DNA of 64,000 nucleotides from positions 434,001-498,000 of the forward strand of contig NW_004457624.1 of NCBI RefSeq assembly GCF_000203815.1, read 5' to 3'. The position numbers were made by a program, and so were the translations under genes. Of this stretch, positions 35,778-47,534 are shown piece after piece (position 1 is the stretch's first letter; every line of letters begins with the position of its first letter). The notes below the pieces were generated by a model, which was not told the origin of the DNA, did no database searches, and saw only the letters and a list, made by a program, of their open reading frames with translations. The DNA is from Cavenderia fasciculata. Its lineage: Eukaryota; Evosea; Eumycetozoa; Acytosteliales; Cavenderiaceae.

Positions 35778-36200
35778 CTTTTTAAAGTCTTGTAACAATT
35801 ATAATTAAAGGTTCTGTTATTATTATTATTATTAAGGAATACCTAGCTAGATTCTACAGACAATGATGAAGCTAACATTGACCATGATCTCGATTGTTGA
35901 TGCACTCGAAAATATTAGTATTTTTAACCAAAAATATCTTCTAGAGCCAGACGTCTCAACTATAACAAGTTTTCATCATGGATGGCAATTAATCGGATTG
36001 AATTATTCTATATATTTCGAACTTCAAGTTTTTGTCTTTCTACAAAGTTTTTTTATTTTATTTTATTTTTTTTTTAATATATGTCACTATTACAATGTTA
36101 AAGTTAAAGAGTGTGACAACAACTCAACTATTTCAAAGAGTTAATATTATATTATACAACATGAAGACTATAGGAAAACAACACAGTGAATAGCTACAGA
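35778..36200. other. Spacer with no supported gene
   Basis: Holds the upstream region of copy A. A plus-strand ORF (35863-36144) ends in a poly-Phe run and has no recognised homology; I do not call it a gene. Confidence 0.4.
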
Positions 36201-37683
36201 ATAGGTGAGATAGAATTATGCGGTTCTCTCTATCACCTGGTCAGCTCCGGTCAAGGCAGGTAGTACTATTTATTAGGTTAGATATTCGATCAAGTAGTAT
36301 AGCGTGGAAGTCTCATTATCAAGTTTACTTGAAATATATCAATTTAAGGAAAGATGAGATCTTTGTAATAACTCGTCATTTGGTGTCTTCCTCTTCTTCA
36401 TCTTCTCATTTCATACGATCATACGATTATTTATACCTTCCAATGTTAATTGAAGATGATGACGGTAGGATGTGGCAGTACAATACGTAGTGGAACTTCA
36501 ACTAACACCAGTTACCATCACCAAAGGAGTAATATTCTGGATCCTTGGTTGCTGGGTTCGGCTCTCGATGAGTACTGTATTCTCCAACGTGTACGAGGTG
36601 AGAACGTCGAGTCTTTCTGGTGAAGAGTGATGATGGATGGGTATCAACCGATTGTTCAAGTTCCTTTGGACCGACACCTAGAATCGCATTGGTGTACCAG
36701 CTACGACCTTAAAAGAGGTAAAGTCCAAATACCACACTATCCATGTGAAGTATCTCATCTCGTTGGATTGGCCCCTACCATTTCAGAAAAGGCTGACTCG
36801 CGAGGTTATGTGCTTCATCACATCAATAAGGGTATGTTATTTAAAAAAAAAAAGAACAAAATGGTACATCTTTATCTTGACTAACCATTTATCTTATTAG
36901 TGCAAAGAGATCATCTCGAAAATAAATTCATATGCAAATGAGACGGAATAGGACATCCAATCTATCGTTGTGGAGCTTGGGTTGGAAGAATTAAACCAGA
37001 TTAGATCGGCTGGGTCGGTAAATCTCCACTTGGAACGGGTATTGACCTCGAGACAGGTATATTACGGGTGTTGTATTGAGTGTAAGTCACTGCATCGTTG
37101 ATTCGGTCAAGACTGAGCTTGAAGTTGTACCCCATAACACTTTTGGCCAGTTTCTGTTCTTTGCTGTGCTGGTGTACAAAACAACTCTACCCGGAAGCTA
37201 TTAAAGTGTTTATCAAGCAAACAGTGATTCCAGAAATGAAATCTAAAGAGGAATCTTCCAAAAACAATCGATATCAACAAAGACAACAACAAAAAAAAGA
37301 AAAGTAGGGACAGAGGCTGTCACCAATCTCGGCAATGATGATGATGATGATGACGACGAAACCAACAACAACAATAATGAAAACAACAACAACAACAACA
37401 ACAAAGTTATAAGGTGTCGCTGCCAAAAGGGAGATTGTACAACCTGTACTTGTGGAGAGGAAAATCAAAAATGCAACTCCAAATGTAACTGTCAATGTAA
37501 TACCAACAAGAAAATCAAGAATTTCTTATATTACCAAGTACAAACCACTTTTCCTATCAACAATCTGTTTCAATTGGTAAATATATTATTTTGATTTATT
37601 ACATGTAAAACTTTTGTAATTATATTTATTTATTAATTTACCTTTTTTTAGAATACAATTGAAATACAAGATGGAGATATTTA
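36200..37683 (+). pseudogene. Decayed gene or mobile-element remnant, unidentified
   Basis: A stretch richer in G+C than its surroundings with several short plus-strand frames that each look like former coding sequence, none of them long. The last part has an Asp/Asn run, a Cys-rich CXC-like block (about 37413-37500, CRCQKGDCTTCTC), and an apparent intron (37579-37652) before a stop near 37683. Such CXC blocks occur in some integrase-bearing and other mobile elements as well as host genes, so an element origin is possible. It is broken in several places. Treated as a fossil; no family is named. Confidence 0.4.
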
Positions 37684-38311
37684 ATGTTGGATATTAATAT
37701 AACCACCGCATTGCAATGATATAGTGTACATTATTATTCTTCTTATTTTTCAAGTTGTGAGAATATATTTAATGGCGCTTCCTATCAACTTTTGTCTGTT
37801 ATCAACCATTCTCCCCAACAAATTACAGGAATTTACATTTGAAGGTACCAATTATCAATTTAAATATCCTTCGACCCTTCTTTTCATCGACTATGGCACA
37901 ATCAGCTCTATATTCAGAGATACCATTCCATCATCTGTCATCGAGTAGGATCTAAAAAAATGATCACATTAGATCCAAAAGAATTGAATTTGTAAGTTAT
38001 TGTTTCATAAAAATGGTTTATTCATTCAATTTGATAAATCTGGAAAGGTAAGTAGTAGTACAACAGACAAACCAACCCAATAAATATTTATCATATTACA
38101 ACAACCTAATTATCTCTTTTTTTTTTTTTTTTTTTTTTTTTCTTCAAGAACCCAAGTTGAACTGCAAGTTCACCATTTGTTTTTTTATTATTAATTTAAT
38201 TATTATTATTAAAACACGAACAACCAACAACAACAACAACAAGATGAATAGTGGTAGTTAGCATTAGTTAGCTATTCTCCTCCTCGTATATACAGATAGA
38301 ACAAGAAAAAG
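37684..38311. other. Spacer with a long T-run
   Basis: Contains a short open frame (about 37771-37948) with no recognised relatives and a run of 25 T at 38117-38141, about 170 bases before the start of copy B. The T-run may be part of its promoter, as oligo-T tracts are common upstream of dictyostelid genes. Confidence 0.4.
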
Positions 38312-39735
38312 ATGATTCAACAACAACAAATAGATGAAATCAGTGAAGTAGAGCAGACATTTGAAAATGCTTTTACTGTTGTTGATGATGATGATGATCA
38401 TGTGTATGTTTAATAGAATAGAAGATACTCATATATATACACTCAATATACAAAATATTTATATAAATACAATATCTCATAATGATATTAACTTTTAATC
38501 TTTTTTATCTACTTTTATTAATAAATTAAAGATCAACTACAACATCAACATCAACAATAGGAGGAGAAGAAAAGAAGAAAAAGAAAAAGAAAAAGAATAA
38601 GAAGAAAAAGAATAGTAGTTTTGTAGAACCTGGTGGTGAGGGAATAGGTTATGGTAATGAAGACAACCACACCTACAACTATGGTAATGTTATCAATGTA
38701 AAAGGTGTTGATACTTCCAAGCATTGGACTGAAGCTACTCTTGGACAATACCTAACCGATGCAGGGTTTGTTAGAAGTTCAGACAAATCTTCAAGTAACA
38801 AGGCAAAGATAACACCATTCTACATTCAATTTATAAACAGGGTGACACAACACCCCGAACCAATTGAAGGATTTGGTCCTTTGCATCTTAGTGGACATGG
38901 TCAAACCGACTTTGACAATGCATTCAACTTGATTGCTTCTGAAGAGATTGGATTAGTGATTGAAAGTCGCCCACCCTCTTACTCTATTATGACTACATTA
39001 CTTGTCGTTGCAGCCTATGTCGTTGGGTTTCCTGGTTATGGTCATGGTTCACACCTTCCAAACACGGTAAAGAAAACATTGGTCAAGATGAACCGAGAGA
39101 TTCCACGTAATCTACCAGACCTTGCAATCAAGATTCAGTATACTTGGAATAGATACTATGGTCTACCCGATCAACAAAGAACCATCGTTTGGGACAAGGA
39201 AAAGATGACTCACTACCTGCTCAACAACTCTGTCAGAAAGTTTAGTACAACCAAGTACCCACAAACAGAGGAACATCTTGGTCATATCAGAATGTTGTGT
39301 ATCATGGTTATGACTTTTGTTGTCAAGAATACTTGTTGTCGTACCACCAAAAAACCACCAATGAAAGATAAAGAGCCCATCGCATCGATCATTGAAAAGA
39401 TGTGTCGTATGGTCATACCACATAGCAATACAAAGGATAAAGAATATAATAGTTGTGCCGACTGTCGTCGTTTAAAATCTCCACCAGATGAAGATTGGGA
39501 GACAGACATGAAGATATTTGCACTTTGTGCTTGTCTTTTGGCATTTGAAACAGGTATCTCCAACTATATCTATCCTCCATTGATTGAACATTTAAAAGAA
39601 GAGTTGTTGGAAAATTTGGAGTATCCAATCTACGAATCAGATGCCAATTCTCTCCTATACCAACTTTTTGACCTCATTAGCAAAAATAATGATAACCCAA
39701 TCATCCAAAAGATCAGAAATAATAAAAAAAAATAA
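38312..39735 (+). CDS. Tandem-family member B
   Basis: Exons 38312-38403 and 38532-39735 (phase 2) give 431 residues with a fully open frame. Exon 1 (MIQQQQIDEISEVEQ...) ends in poly-Asp; exon 2 opens with Thr/Ser, then a Lys tract of about 12 residues (about 45-58) that could be a nuclear signal or bind nucleic acid or acidic lipid. The core follows: YNYGNVINV, HWTEATLGQYL, SRPPSYSIM, GFPGYGHG, KMNREIPRNLPDL, VWDKEKMTHYLLNN, VRKFSTTKYPQT, CRMVIPH, LLAFETGISNYIYPPLIE. An extra Cys-rich patch (CCRTTKK, CADCRR) sits between the IRKYST and GRM blocks, unlike other copies. Function unknown. Confidence 0.82.
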
Positions 39736-39913
39736 AGAATCAAAGTTGAAATAAGCATGAAGTTCAAGAAAATCAAGATTTCAATTTGTTTTTTTTTTTT
39801 AACAAACATCAACACCTACAAGACCAAAAGTGAATAGAAAAGGTTAGCTATTGTGTAGTTTAATATCGATATGTATTACAGATACTATCTCTCAAGAACA
39901 AAAAGCTTACAAG

Positions 39914-41325
39914 ATGATTCAACTCATTCGACAAGTAAATAAAATGGTCAACCAAGATAATGAAGTGGTCAAGGTAGATCTCAATGAAACTGATGATACT
40001 TTGACTCATAAAATGTATGTTTAAATAGATATTAATATCTATTCCATCAATATGATATTAACATACTATCTCTCTCCCTCTATTGATTTATTAGATCAAC
40101 AACAACTGAAAAGAAGAAGAAAAAGAATAAGAACAAGAATAGAAAGAAAAAGAAGAAATCTCCTTTGGATGAACCTAGTACATTGAATGATGAACTCAAC
40201 TATACCTACAACTATGGTAATGTTATCAATGTAAAGGTTGATACATCCAAACCTTGGACTGAAGCAACATTGGGAAAATACCTCAAAGACTCTGGTTTTG
40301 TTAAAGGTTCATACAACACTCCAAGTAACAAAGCTCAAATGACTCCATTCTATGTAAAGTTTGCAAACAAGTTGTTGTCAAGATCATTGTCTCAATTAAG
40401 TAATTGTCTCATATCATTCCCTCTACCTGAAGCTGGTAATGGTAAAGATGACTTGGAAAAGGCCTATGACAGTATTGGATCACCAATGTTTGAAGGAATA
40501 ATGCTTCCCTTTTTACCTCCATCAGACATGATGATGGGAACTTTGCTTGTTGTCGCTGCCTATGTAATGGGTTTTCCTAGATTTGGTAGAGGGTCGATTC
40601 CAGATGTAATCAAAACTACTCTTGTACAGTTTTGCTCCGAGATACCAAGAGATCTACCAGACCTATCTGCCAAGATTAAAGATACCTTTAATAGATTCTT
40701 TGGTCACGTAGATAATCAATTAAAGGTTGTTTGGGACAAGAATACAATGACACAATACCTACTCAACAATGGTATTAGAAAGTATAGTACAACAAAGTAT
40801 CCACCAGCTCAAGATAACTTTAACATTATCATAGAGTTGTGTAGAATGATCAAGAAAACAATCATTAGAAGCAATCCGGATAATTATATCCGTAGATTTA
40901 CACAAGAAACATCTTTGGAGTTGGTCAATGTAATACCAAACGAAACTGTTGAATCTGCACTAGATAGACTTGGTCGTATGTCTGTTCCATCTTGGAACCC
41001 TGAAAAAGGTTGGCCTCTTGATCAGACATTGAGACAATGTATTCTTGGTGTCACACTTTTGGCATTTGAAACCGGAGTTGTCAACTATATTCATCCGGGA
41101 TTGATTGATGGTTGTATTAAAAAAGAGATTGTGGCTGTTTTAGAATTTCCTTGTTTTGACGACGTGGATGACCTTCCCACTGCATCCAACCGAATCAATT
41201 CTATTCTGGCTGATGTTATCATTAATCATGTCTACTATATTGAAGAATTTAAAAAGTTTGTAGATCAAGATACTTTTGATTATTGTCCAACTCGTTTAAA
41301 TATTAATTACAGTGATGATGATTAA
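39914..41325 (+). CDS. Tandem-family member C
   Basis: Exons 39914-40014 and 40095-41325 (phase 2, AAT-type join AT|A) give 443 residues, open throughout. Exon 1 MIQLIRQVNKMVNQDNE is alpha-helical in look and shares the MIQ start with copy B, its upstream neighbour on the same strand; exon 2 begins STTTEKKKKKNKNKN. Core motifs: YNYGNVINVKVDTSKPW, PSDMMMGTLLVVAAYVMGF, PRFGRGSI, EIPRDLPDLSAKI, VVWDKNTMTQYLLNNGIRKYSTT in two blocks, GRMSVPSW, LLAFETGVVNYIHPGLIDG. The C-terminal extension is a little longer than usual and acidic (SDDD). Function unknown. Confidence 0.82.
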
Positions 41326-41555
41326 ATATAAATCAATAATTAATTGTATTTAAATAATCCAAAAGATTCAACAACAATAAAAAGTAAAATAAAATCACCA
41401 TTTCCCTTTAAAGGTCAATAAATTAAATGTCAATTGTTAGAGCTATATTTTTCATTTTTCAATTACTATCTATATATTCATATATCTATATATTATTATA
41501 ATTATATCCCTCTCAAACTAATTATATATTTACCAAGTATCTATATAGTTATTTC

Positions 41556-41700
41556 AGACGTATGATAGTACCACATTGGAATGTAATGGCAGAGTGACAG
41601 ATGATACTAGGAATTTCCCTTGCAGCCTTTCAAGCAGGTGTAGATTTTGGATAATTTAGAATTCCCACATTTCCAGTCATGATATACTACATCATTTGAA
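41556..41700 (+). pseudogene. Relic of a tandem-family 3' end
   Basis: The frame reads RRMIVPHWNVMAE, a stop, QMILGISLAAFQAGV, and a little later NLEFPHFQ in another frame. This matches GRMAIPHWN...VTLLAFQTG...NLEFPHF of the family. The rest of the copy is gone. Confidence 0.75.
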
Positions 41701-41828
41701 AGAATTAACAATTATCTTGTTGAAGTATTTGACAATTACATTGTCCCTACAAATCAAAAAAAATTAAAAAAAGGAAAGAAATAAATAAGTACACAAAGAT
41801 TTATTTATTATTTTTAAATAAAGTATTT

Positions 41829-41905
41829 TATAATTGATATTCATTTCTAATGTTGAGCCAACCAATCTCTCTGAAATGGGCATACTCTAATCCATTCAAT
41901 ATATT
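41829..41905 (-). repeat. Partial duplicate of the 3' end of copy D
   Basis: This stretch repeats with a few changes the sequence 41960-42035, the last 25 codons of copy D (LNGLEYAHFRE...). It is direct, about 130 bases away, and lacks all upstream coding sequence. Confidence 0.85.
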
Positions 41906-41959
41906 AAAACTAGCAGTATTTCAACTACTTCTTTTTCTTTTTTTATTTATTCAACAAAT

Positions 41960-43151
41960 TTATAATTGATATTGGTTTCTCATGTCGAGTAATCCAGTCT
42001 CTCTGAAATGAGCATACTCCAATCCATTCAATATATCTGGTTGGAGACAATCAACGATTAATGGAGGGTAAACATAATCTTTGATACCAGTCTGGAATGC
42101 TGTATAGCATGCATTTTGAGCCAACATTCTTAAGTCCTCTGTCCACTGTATTTCTTTGTTGTAATGGGGTAATACCATACGACCCATCTTGTAAATAGCT
42201 TCTTGAACAGTATCCATGTCAGTGATCACTTCTACCTTTTTTGGCTTGGCATATTTGACGACTCGACCAATTGCCATTTTGCAATAGCTAAAGATGATGG
42301 CAATATTGCTTTGAGTAGGCAGACGAACATCGTTTTTAAACTTTCTAACAGTGTTGTTGAGGAGGTAGTTGGTCAACATTTCTCTGTCCCATTTAACCGT
42401 TCTTTGTTGATCCACCAGACCATGGAATCTATTGTAGATGAACTGAAGCTTGACACAGAGATCTTGTCCATTTCTTGGTATCTCCCGGTTCATCTTGACC
42501 AGCACAAGCTTCACTCTAGTGAACTGTCAAAATCAGTTGGACCATTTCCAATCAGTTTAACCTTCATAATGGTTGATTCACAATGATAGAGTCTGGCATA
42601 TTGTGACATCATCTTGTTTGTCAAATGGATGAAAAGTGGTGTTACCATTGCTTTGTTTCTTGGAGTGTCGGAAGAACCTTGAATAAAACCAGCTGCCTTG
42701 AGGTACTCTCCAAGAGTTTGTTCATCCCAATGTTTGGTAATATCAACACCCTTGACATCGACAACATTACCATAGTTGTAGACATAGTCCTTTTCATCGG
42801 ACAAGCCTTTTACAAATTCACCAGGTCCAAAGTAAGAGGCCTTTTTTAAAACACTTGATCTCTTTTTAAATTGTTGTTGAGTTGGTTGTGTTTGTTCTTT
42901 TTCTTTTTCTTCTTTTTCTCTCCTGCTGTTGTTCTTTTTAAAAGAAATAAAATAGAAGAAGAAGAAAGGAAAAAGTTAAAATCAAAAATGATAATATAGA
43001 GATGTGATGAATAAATAAAATATTAAACATACACATTATCTGCGGTAGTAGTATCTGAAGTTGAAGTACTAGTACTTTTTACATCTACGTTAACTTTACA
43101 GTCAACAAGATAACCATCATCACCTTTGAATATATATTTGTAATTCTCCAT
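41960..43151 (-). pseudogene. Tandem-family copy D, degenerate
   Basis: Exon 1 (43151-43033, MENYKYIFKGDDGYLV) and the start of exon 2 (from 42933) are in place with the normal phase-2 join. Between the Lys tract and YFGPGEFVKG the frame shifts, so translation would run off soon after exon 2 begins. A second break near 42515 deletes about 55 codons, the LPPSY to LPNIVK block, joining TDFDSS to LVLVKMNREI out of frame. The C-terminal half is open to its normal end (VYPPLI, then NQYQL). At least two lesions: a pseudogene unless alternative splicing rescues it. Confidence 0.8.
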
Positions 43152-43370
43152 TATCTGTTTAAAAAAATTATAATTGTGATTCCCTAATGATGATAATGAT
43201 AATGATGATCAAGAGAAGAAGTAGATGGTCACCATCAGCTTTTTTTCTTTTCGATTTTTTGAGTTTACAGTTGGGCCAAAAAAAAAATTAGATCAACCAA
43301 AAAAAAAAAATACATGTACAATGATGTTTTCTTGTTGTTTAGGTTGTTGTTTAGGGTGTTGTTGGTATTG

Positions 43371-43960
43371 TCAATGATCATATTCATCAATTAATTTACA
43401 CAATGCAATGATACGATCTGTATTTCTTTTAGTTGGTGGGTATCGAGTATTACTGTATTTTCTAATCGTGTTGTTGAGTAGGTATTGTGTTAACTTTGAT
43501 TTGTCCCATACAATAGATTTGTGTTGATCGGGTACACTAAAATAGATTAGATAAATAGATTGAATTTTGATACCGAGGTCTGGATCGTTTCGAGGTATCT
43601 CTTGGTTCATTTCAACAAGTCTGTGCTTCACTGTTGAGAATCTAATTTTAAGTTACTGTCTTTATGATCGTTTTCTCGAGAATCAATCGTTGTTGTAGTC
43701 ATCATAGTCACTGCTATCATCAAATAATTGATCTGTTTCTGTGTGATTGAATGTACCATGCTTGTAATAATGATATGTATACTTTCTAGTTTTGAACATT
43801 ATGTATATCAATGCAAGAATGAGGGGTATGATACCAAACAAAATGACTGCTACAACACTCACTACTGATTGAAAGAAAAATAGTAATGGTGATAATGTCT
43901 GTAGAACTGAATCACACTTTCTCTGATTCCATTAGATTTTATCTGTAATGTTGTAGTGTT
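43371..43960 (-). pseudogene. Tandem-family copy E: membrane-type first exon plus a core fragment
   Basis: The piece 43675-43960 encodes a membrane helix and the stretch FKTRKYTYHYYKHGTFN, matching exon 1 of copy O (FKTRKVSYHYYKHGTLN); one frameshift near 43905 separates its first codons from the helix. The piece 43371-43640 encodes KHRLVEMNQEIPRNDPDLG to PPTKRNTDRIIALCKLID, about 85 core residues. Lys tract, N-terminal core and C-terminus are missing. Thus a membrane-anchored copy was once here and lost most of its body. Confidence 0.75.
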
Positions 43961-44074
43961 ATGCATCTCGTTGCTAGAAACAAAATGATCATGATCTACT
44001 TTTTTTTCAAACTATAGTTGCCGAAAAAAAAGATATGAATACTAATTTATTTATTTATTTATTAAAAATATATT

Positions 44075-45525
44075 CTACTCCATCTTTTTGCTGAGGTCCC
44101 TGCTTTGGATAATGAGAGATAAAATCTGATCATATTTATCTTTGGGACCATCAACAGAGTCAAAGATTGGAAATTCAAGATACTTCAATATATCTTTCTT
44201 CAAGCAACTATCGATCAATGGAGGATAGACATAGTTGTTGGTGACACCAGTTTGAAATGCAAAAAGTGTTACCATCAATAATGCTTGTGATAAACATTGA
44301 AACCATTCTGATTCCTCACTATGCCAAATGGGATATACTACTCGACCCATTTCTTGAAGTGCTGTTTCAATGGTATCACCTTTTTTCAATCCAAATGTTT
44401 TAGAGTCATAGTTTTTGATTGTGTTTCTATTTACTAGATGTGTAATATATTTACACATCACAAAAATCCGATTCATATTTTCCTCTGTTTGTGGATATCT
44501 AGTGGTACTGTATTTTCTAATACTGTTTCCAAGGAGGTATTTTGTCAACATGGATTGATCCCATACAACATGATTGTGTTGATCAACTTGAGCATAAAAT
44601 AGATTGAGAGAGTAATGAATCTTGACCAATAGGTAGTGTCCTCCACGTGGTATCTCTGAGTTCATCTTGACCAATGTATGCTTGACAATGTTTGGGTAGT
44701 GGACCAGCTCCAAATCCAGGTAGACCCATAATATAGGCTGCAACTACAAACAGAGTTGTCATGGTGGTATAGGATGGTGGTAATCTTGGTTGAGTCTTTT
44801 CAAACAATTCAAATGATCCAATGGCAGACAATGCATTTTCCAAGTCAATCTTTCCATTTCCAGTTAGTTTGAGACGTTTAAAGGGATGACTATTACAGAT
44901 ACCATTGACGCAACTAATAAGCTGTCCCAACTTGTCTGAGAATTGAATGAAATTTGGTGTAATTTGAGCCTTTTTACTTGCTGAGCTAGCCGAACCTCTT
45001 ACAAAACCAGCATCCTTTAAATATTGACCCAATATTTCTTCATTCCATGGTTTAGAGGTATCAACACCTTTTACATTGACGACAGGACCATAGTGGTAAT
45101 GGAAATTTTGTTCATCATTGACACCTTCAACAATTGTACCTGGTTCAATAAACCCAATCTTTTTTCTCTTTGTAATTCGTTCATTCTTCTTCTTTTTCTT
45201 TTCCTCTGTTTTAGTAGTAGTAGTTGATGTAGTAGAAGTTGTTGTAGTCGTAGTTGTAATTCTTTAGATTTAAAGTGAGATTAGTATTAAATAAAATAGA
45301 GGAGAAACATATTTATCTTATAAATAATTTATTTATTGATACTTACAAATCGGTACAAGTATTTGTTAAAGTTGAAGAAGAAGAAGAAGATTGGTCTTGA
45401 CTATTCGTTTTAATATTTTTGTCACTTTCATCTTCCTCATCGTTAATGTTCAATACATCTAAATGTTTAACTGCAATTAATTCAAGTGAGCAATTATCTT
45501 TCTTGTTCTTGTTCTTGTTTTTCAT
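44075..45525 (-). pseudogene. Tandem-family copy F, whole except for one frameshift
   Basis: Exon 1 45525-45347 (MKNKNKNKKDNCSLELI) and exon 2 45261-44075 join in phase 2 as usual, then Thr tract, Lys tract, FIEPGTIVEGVNDE, HYHYGPVVNV (the usual YNYGNVIDV altered), LPPSYTTM, GFGAGPLP. One extra T in the run at 44691-44693, absent from the twin copy G, shifts the frame at PLPN; after it the whole C-terminal part is open (KHTLVKMNSEIPRGG to DLSKKME). A one-base assembly error would restore a normal gene, so it may be real. It is one half of the direct duplication with G. Confidence 0.75.
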
Positions 45526-45827
45526 TATGATTAGATAATTAAATATATAGATAATTGATGAGATAGAGAGATATAGAGATAGAGGATGTAAACAGATAAT
45601 TGATGAGAGTGTAACTAACATAATGAAGAACAACTCAAGCAGTCATCACTTTTGTTTTTTCCAATTTTTCAATTTTTAATTTTCCAGGTTGCAGTTGAGG
45701 GAAAGGAAAAAGACTTGAGAAGATATTTTATCTCATCATCACCCTTCAACTTATTTTATTGTCAATTTTCTAAAAATACAAAGTTTATTAATTTTTGTAA
45801 AAATGATAAAAAGAAGATAGGATTATT
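45526..45827. other. Spacer upstream of copy F
   Basis: Shares a block at about 45640-45780 (TTTTCCAATTTTTCAATTTT then GGTTGCAGTTGAGGG) with 47395-47500 upstream of copy G. It is part of the duplicated unit, so the promoter was duplicated too. Confidence 0.7.
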
Positions 45828-47259
45828 TTAGAGAAGGAGAGATAAAATCTGAGAGTGTGGAACTGAGGGATCATCATCATAATCAAAGACTGGAAATTCT
45901 AGATGTCTCAAGATAAATGTTTTAAGACAACTATTGATCGATGGTGGATAGACATAGTTGTTGATTCCAGTTTGAAATGCCAAAAGTGTTGCCATAAATA
46001 AAGCTTGTGATAAATTCTCGGACCATCCCTCATCACTATCCCAAAAAGGTAGAATGGCACGACCCATCTCTTGAAGTGCAGATTCAATTGACTCGTCTTT
46101 TTTAAATAATGTATCAATGTCATAATCTTTGATTGTATTCTGGTAGACCGTATATGTAATAAATTTACATGACATTAGAACAAGAGTTATGTTTGCTGAG
46201 TTGGTGGATACTTGGTGGTACTGTATTTTCTAATACTGTTTCCAAGGAGAAACTTTGTCAACATGGATTGATCCCATACAACGTCGTAGTGTTGATCGAC
46301 TTCAGCATAAAATAGATTGAGAGAGTAATGAATCTTGACCAATAGGTAGTGTCCTCCACGTGGTATCTCTGAGTTCATCTTGACCAATGTATGCTTGACA
46401 ATGTTGGGTAGTGGACCAGCTCCAAATCCAGGTAGACCCATAATATAGGCTGCAACTACAAACAGAGTTGTCATGGTGGTATAGGATGGTGGTAATCTTG
46501 GTTGAGTCTTTTCAAACAATTCAAATGATCCAATGGCAGACAATGCATTCTCCAAGTCAATCTTTCCATTTCCAGTTAGTTTGAGACGTTTAAAGGGATG
46601 ACTATTACAGATACCATTGACACAACAAATAATTTGTCCTAACTTGTCTGAGAATTGAATGAAATTTGGTGTAATTTGAGCCTTTTTACTTGCTGAGCTA
46701 GCCGAACCTCTAACAAAACCAGCATCCTTTAAATATTGACCCAATATTTCTTCAGTCCATGGTTTAGAGGTATCAACACCTTTTACATTGACGACAGGAC
46801 CATAGTGGTAATGGAAATTTTGTTCATCATTGACACCTTCAACAATTGTACCTGGTTCAATAAACCCAATCTTTTTTTTCTTTGTAATTCGTTCATTTTT
46901 CTTCTTCTTTTTCTTTTCTTCTTTTTTAGTAATAGTTGTTGTAGTTGTAGTAGAAGTTGTTGTATTTGTAATTCTTTTGATTTAAAGTGAGATTAGTTTT
47001 AAATAAATAATAAAAGAGTAGAAAGAAACATATTTATCTTTTAAATACATTTATACTTACAAATCGGTACAGGTATTTGTTAAAGTTGAAGTTGAAGAAC
47101 AAGAAGAAGATTGTTCTTGACTATTTGTTTTAATAGTGTTGTCACTTTCATGATCATGATGATCGTCGTCATCGTCGTTGATGTTCAATGAATCTAAATG
47201 TTTTACTGCAATTAATTCAAGTGAGCAATTATCTTTCTTGCTCTTGTTCTTGTTTTTTA
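45828..47259 (-). pseudogene. Tandem-family copy G, twin of F, start codon lost and one frameshift
   Basis: Exon 1 (about 47259-47060) aligns base for base with copy F, but the start ATG of F is ATA here (47257-47259) and no other in-frame ATG precedes the intron. Exon 2 follows with the same Thr and Lys tracts and core; the frame shifts near 46190, between KYPPTQQ and NITLVLMSCKFITY. The C-terminal part is open and ends QILSLLL. With two independent lesions it is probably dead, although its 5' coding sequence is still almost the same as F. Confidence 0.78.
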
Positions 47260-47534
47260 TTATGATTGATATTTAAATAGATAATAAAGAGATAGTTAAT
47301 TATGAGAGATAGAGATAGAGATAGAGTATATAAACAGATAATTGATGAGAGAGTGTAATTAATAATGAAGAGCAACTCAACCAAGTCATCTCTTTTGTTT
47401 TTTTCCAATTTTTCAATTTTTAATTTTCCAGGTTGCAGTTGAGGGTAGAAAAAAAAATCAATGATCACTAGCTCATACCTCTTCAACTTATTTTATTGTC
47501 AATTTTGTAGATAGAGATAATTTAGAGTAGAGAA

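Larger units (their letters stand above)
44050..47506. repeat. Direct tandem duplication of about 1.75 kb (units F and G)
   Basis: Unit 1 runs about 44050-45780 and unit 2 about 45800-47506. Upstream DNA, exon 1, intron and the first two thirds of exon 2 are near-identical by eye; the last third of exon 2 is clearly more diverged. Confidence 0.8.

Noticed and set aside
35863-36144. ORF of 93 residues with a hydrophobic end
   Set aside because: The hydrophobic part is a T-run (poly-Phe), and no homology or splice signal supports it.
36218-36884. Independent short genes on the plus strand
   Set aside because: No start context, no recognised domain, broken frames; treated as parts of one decayed remnant.
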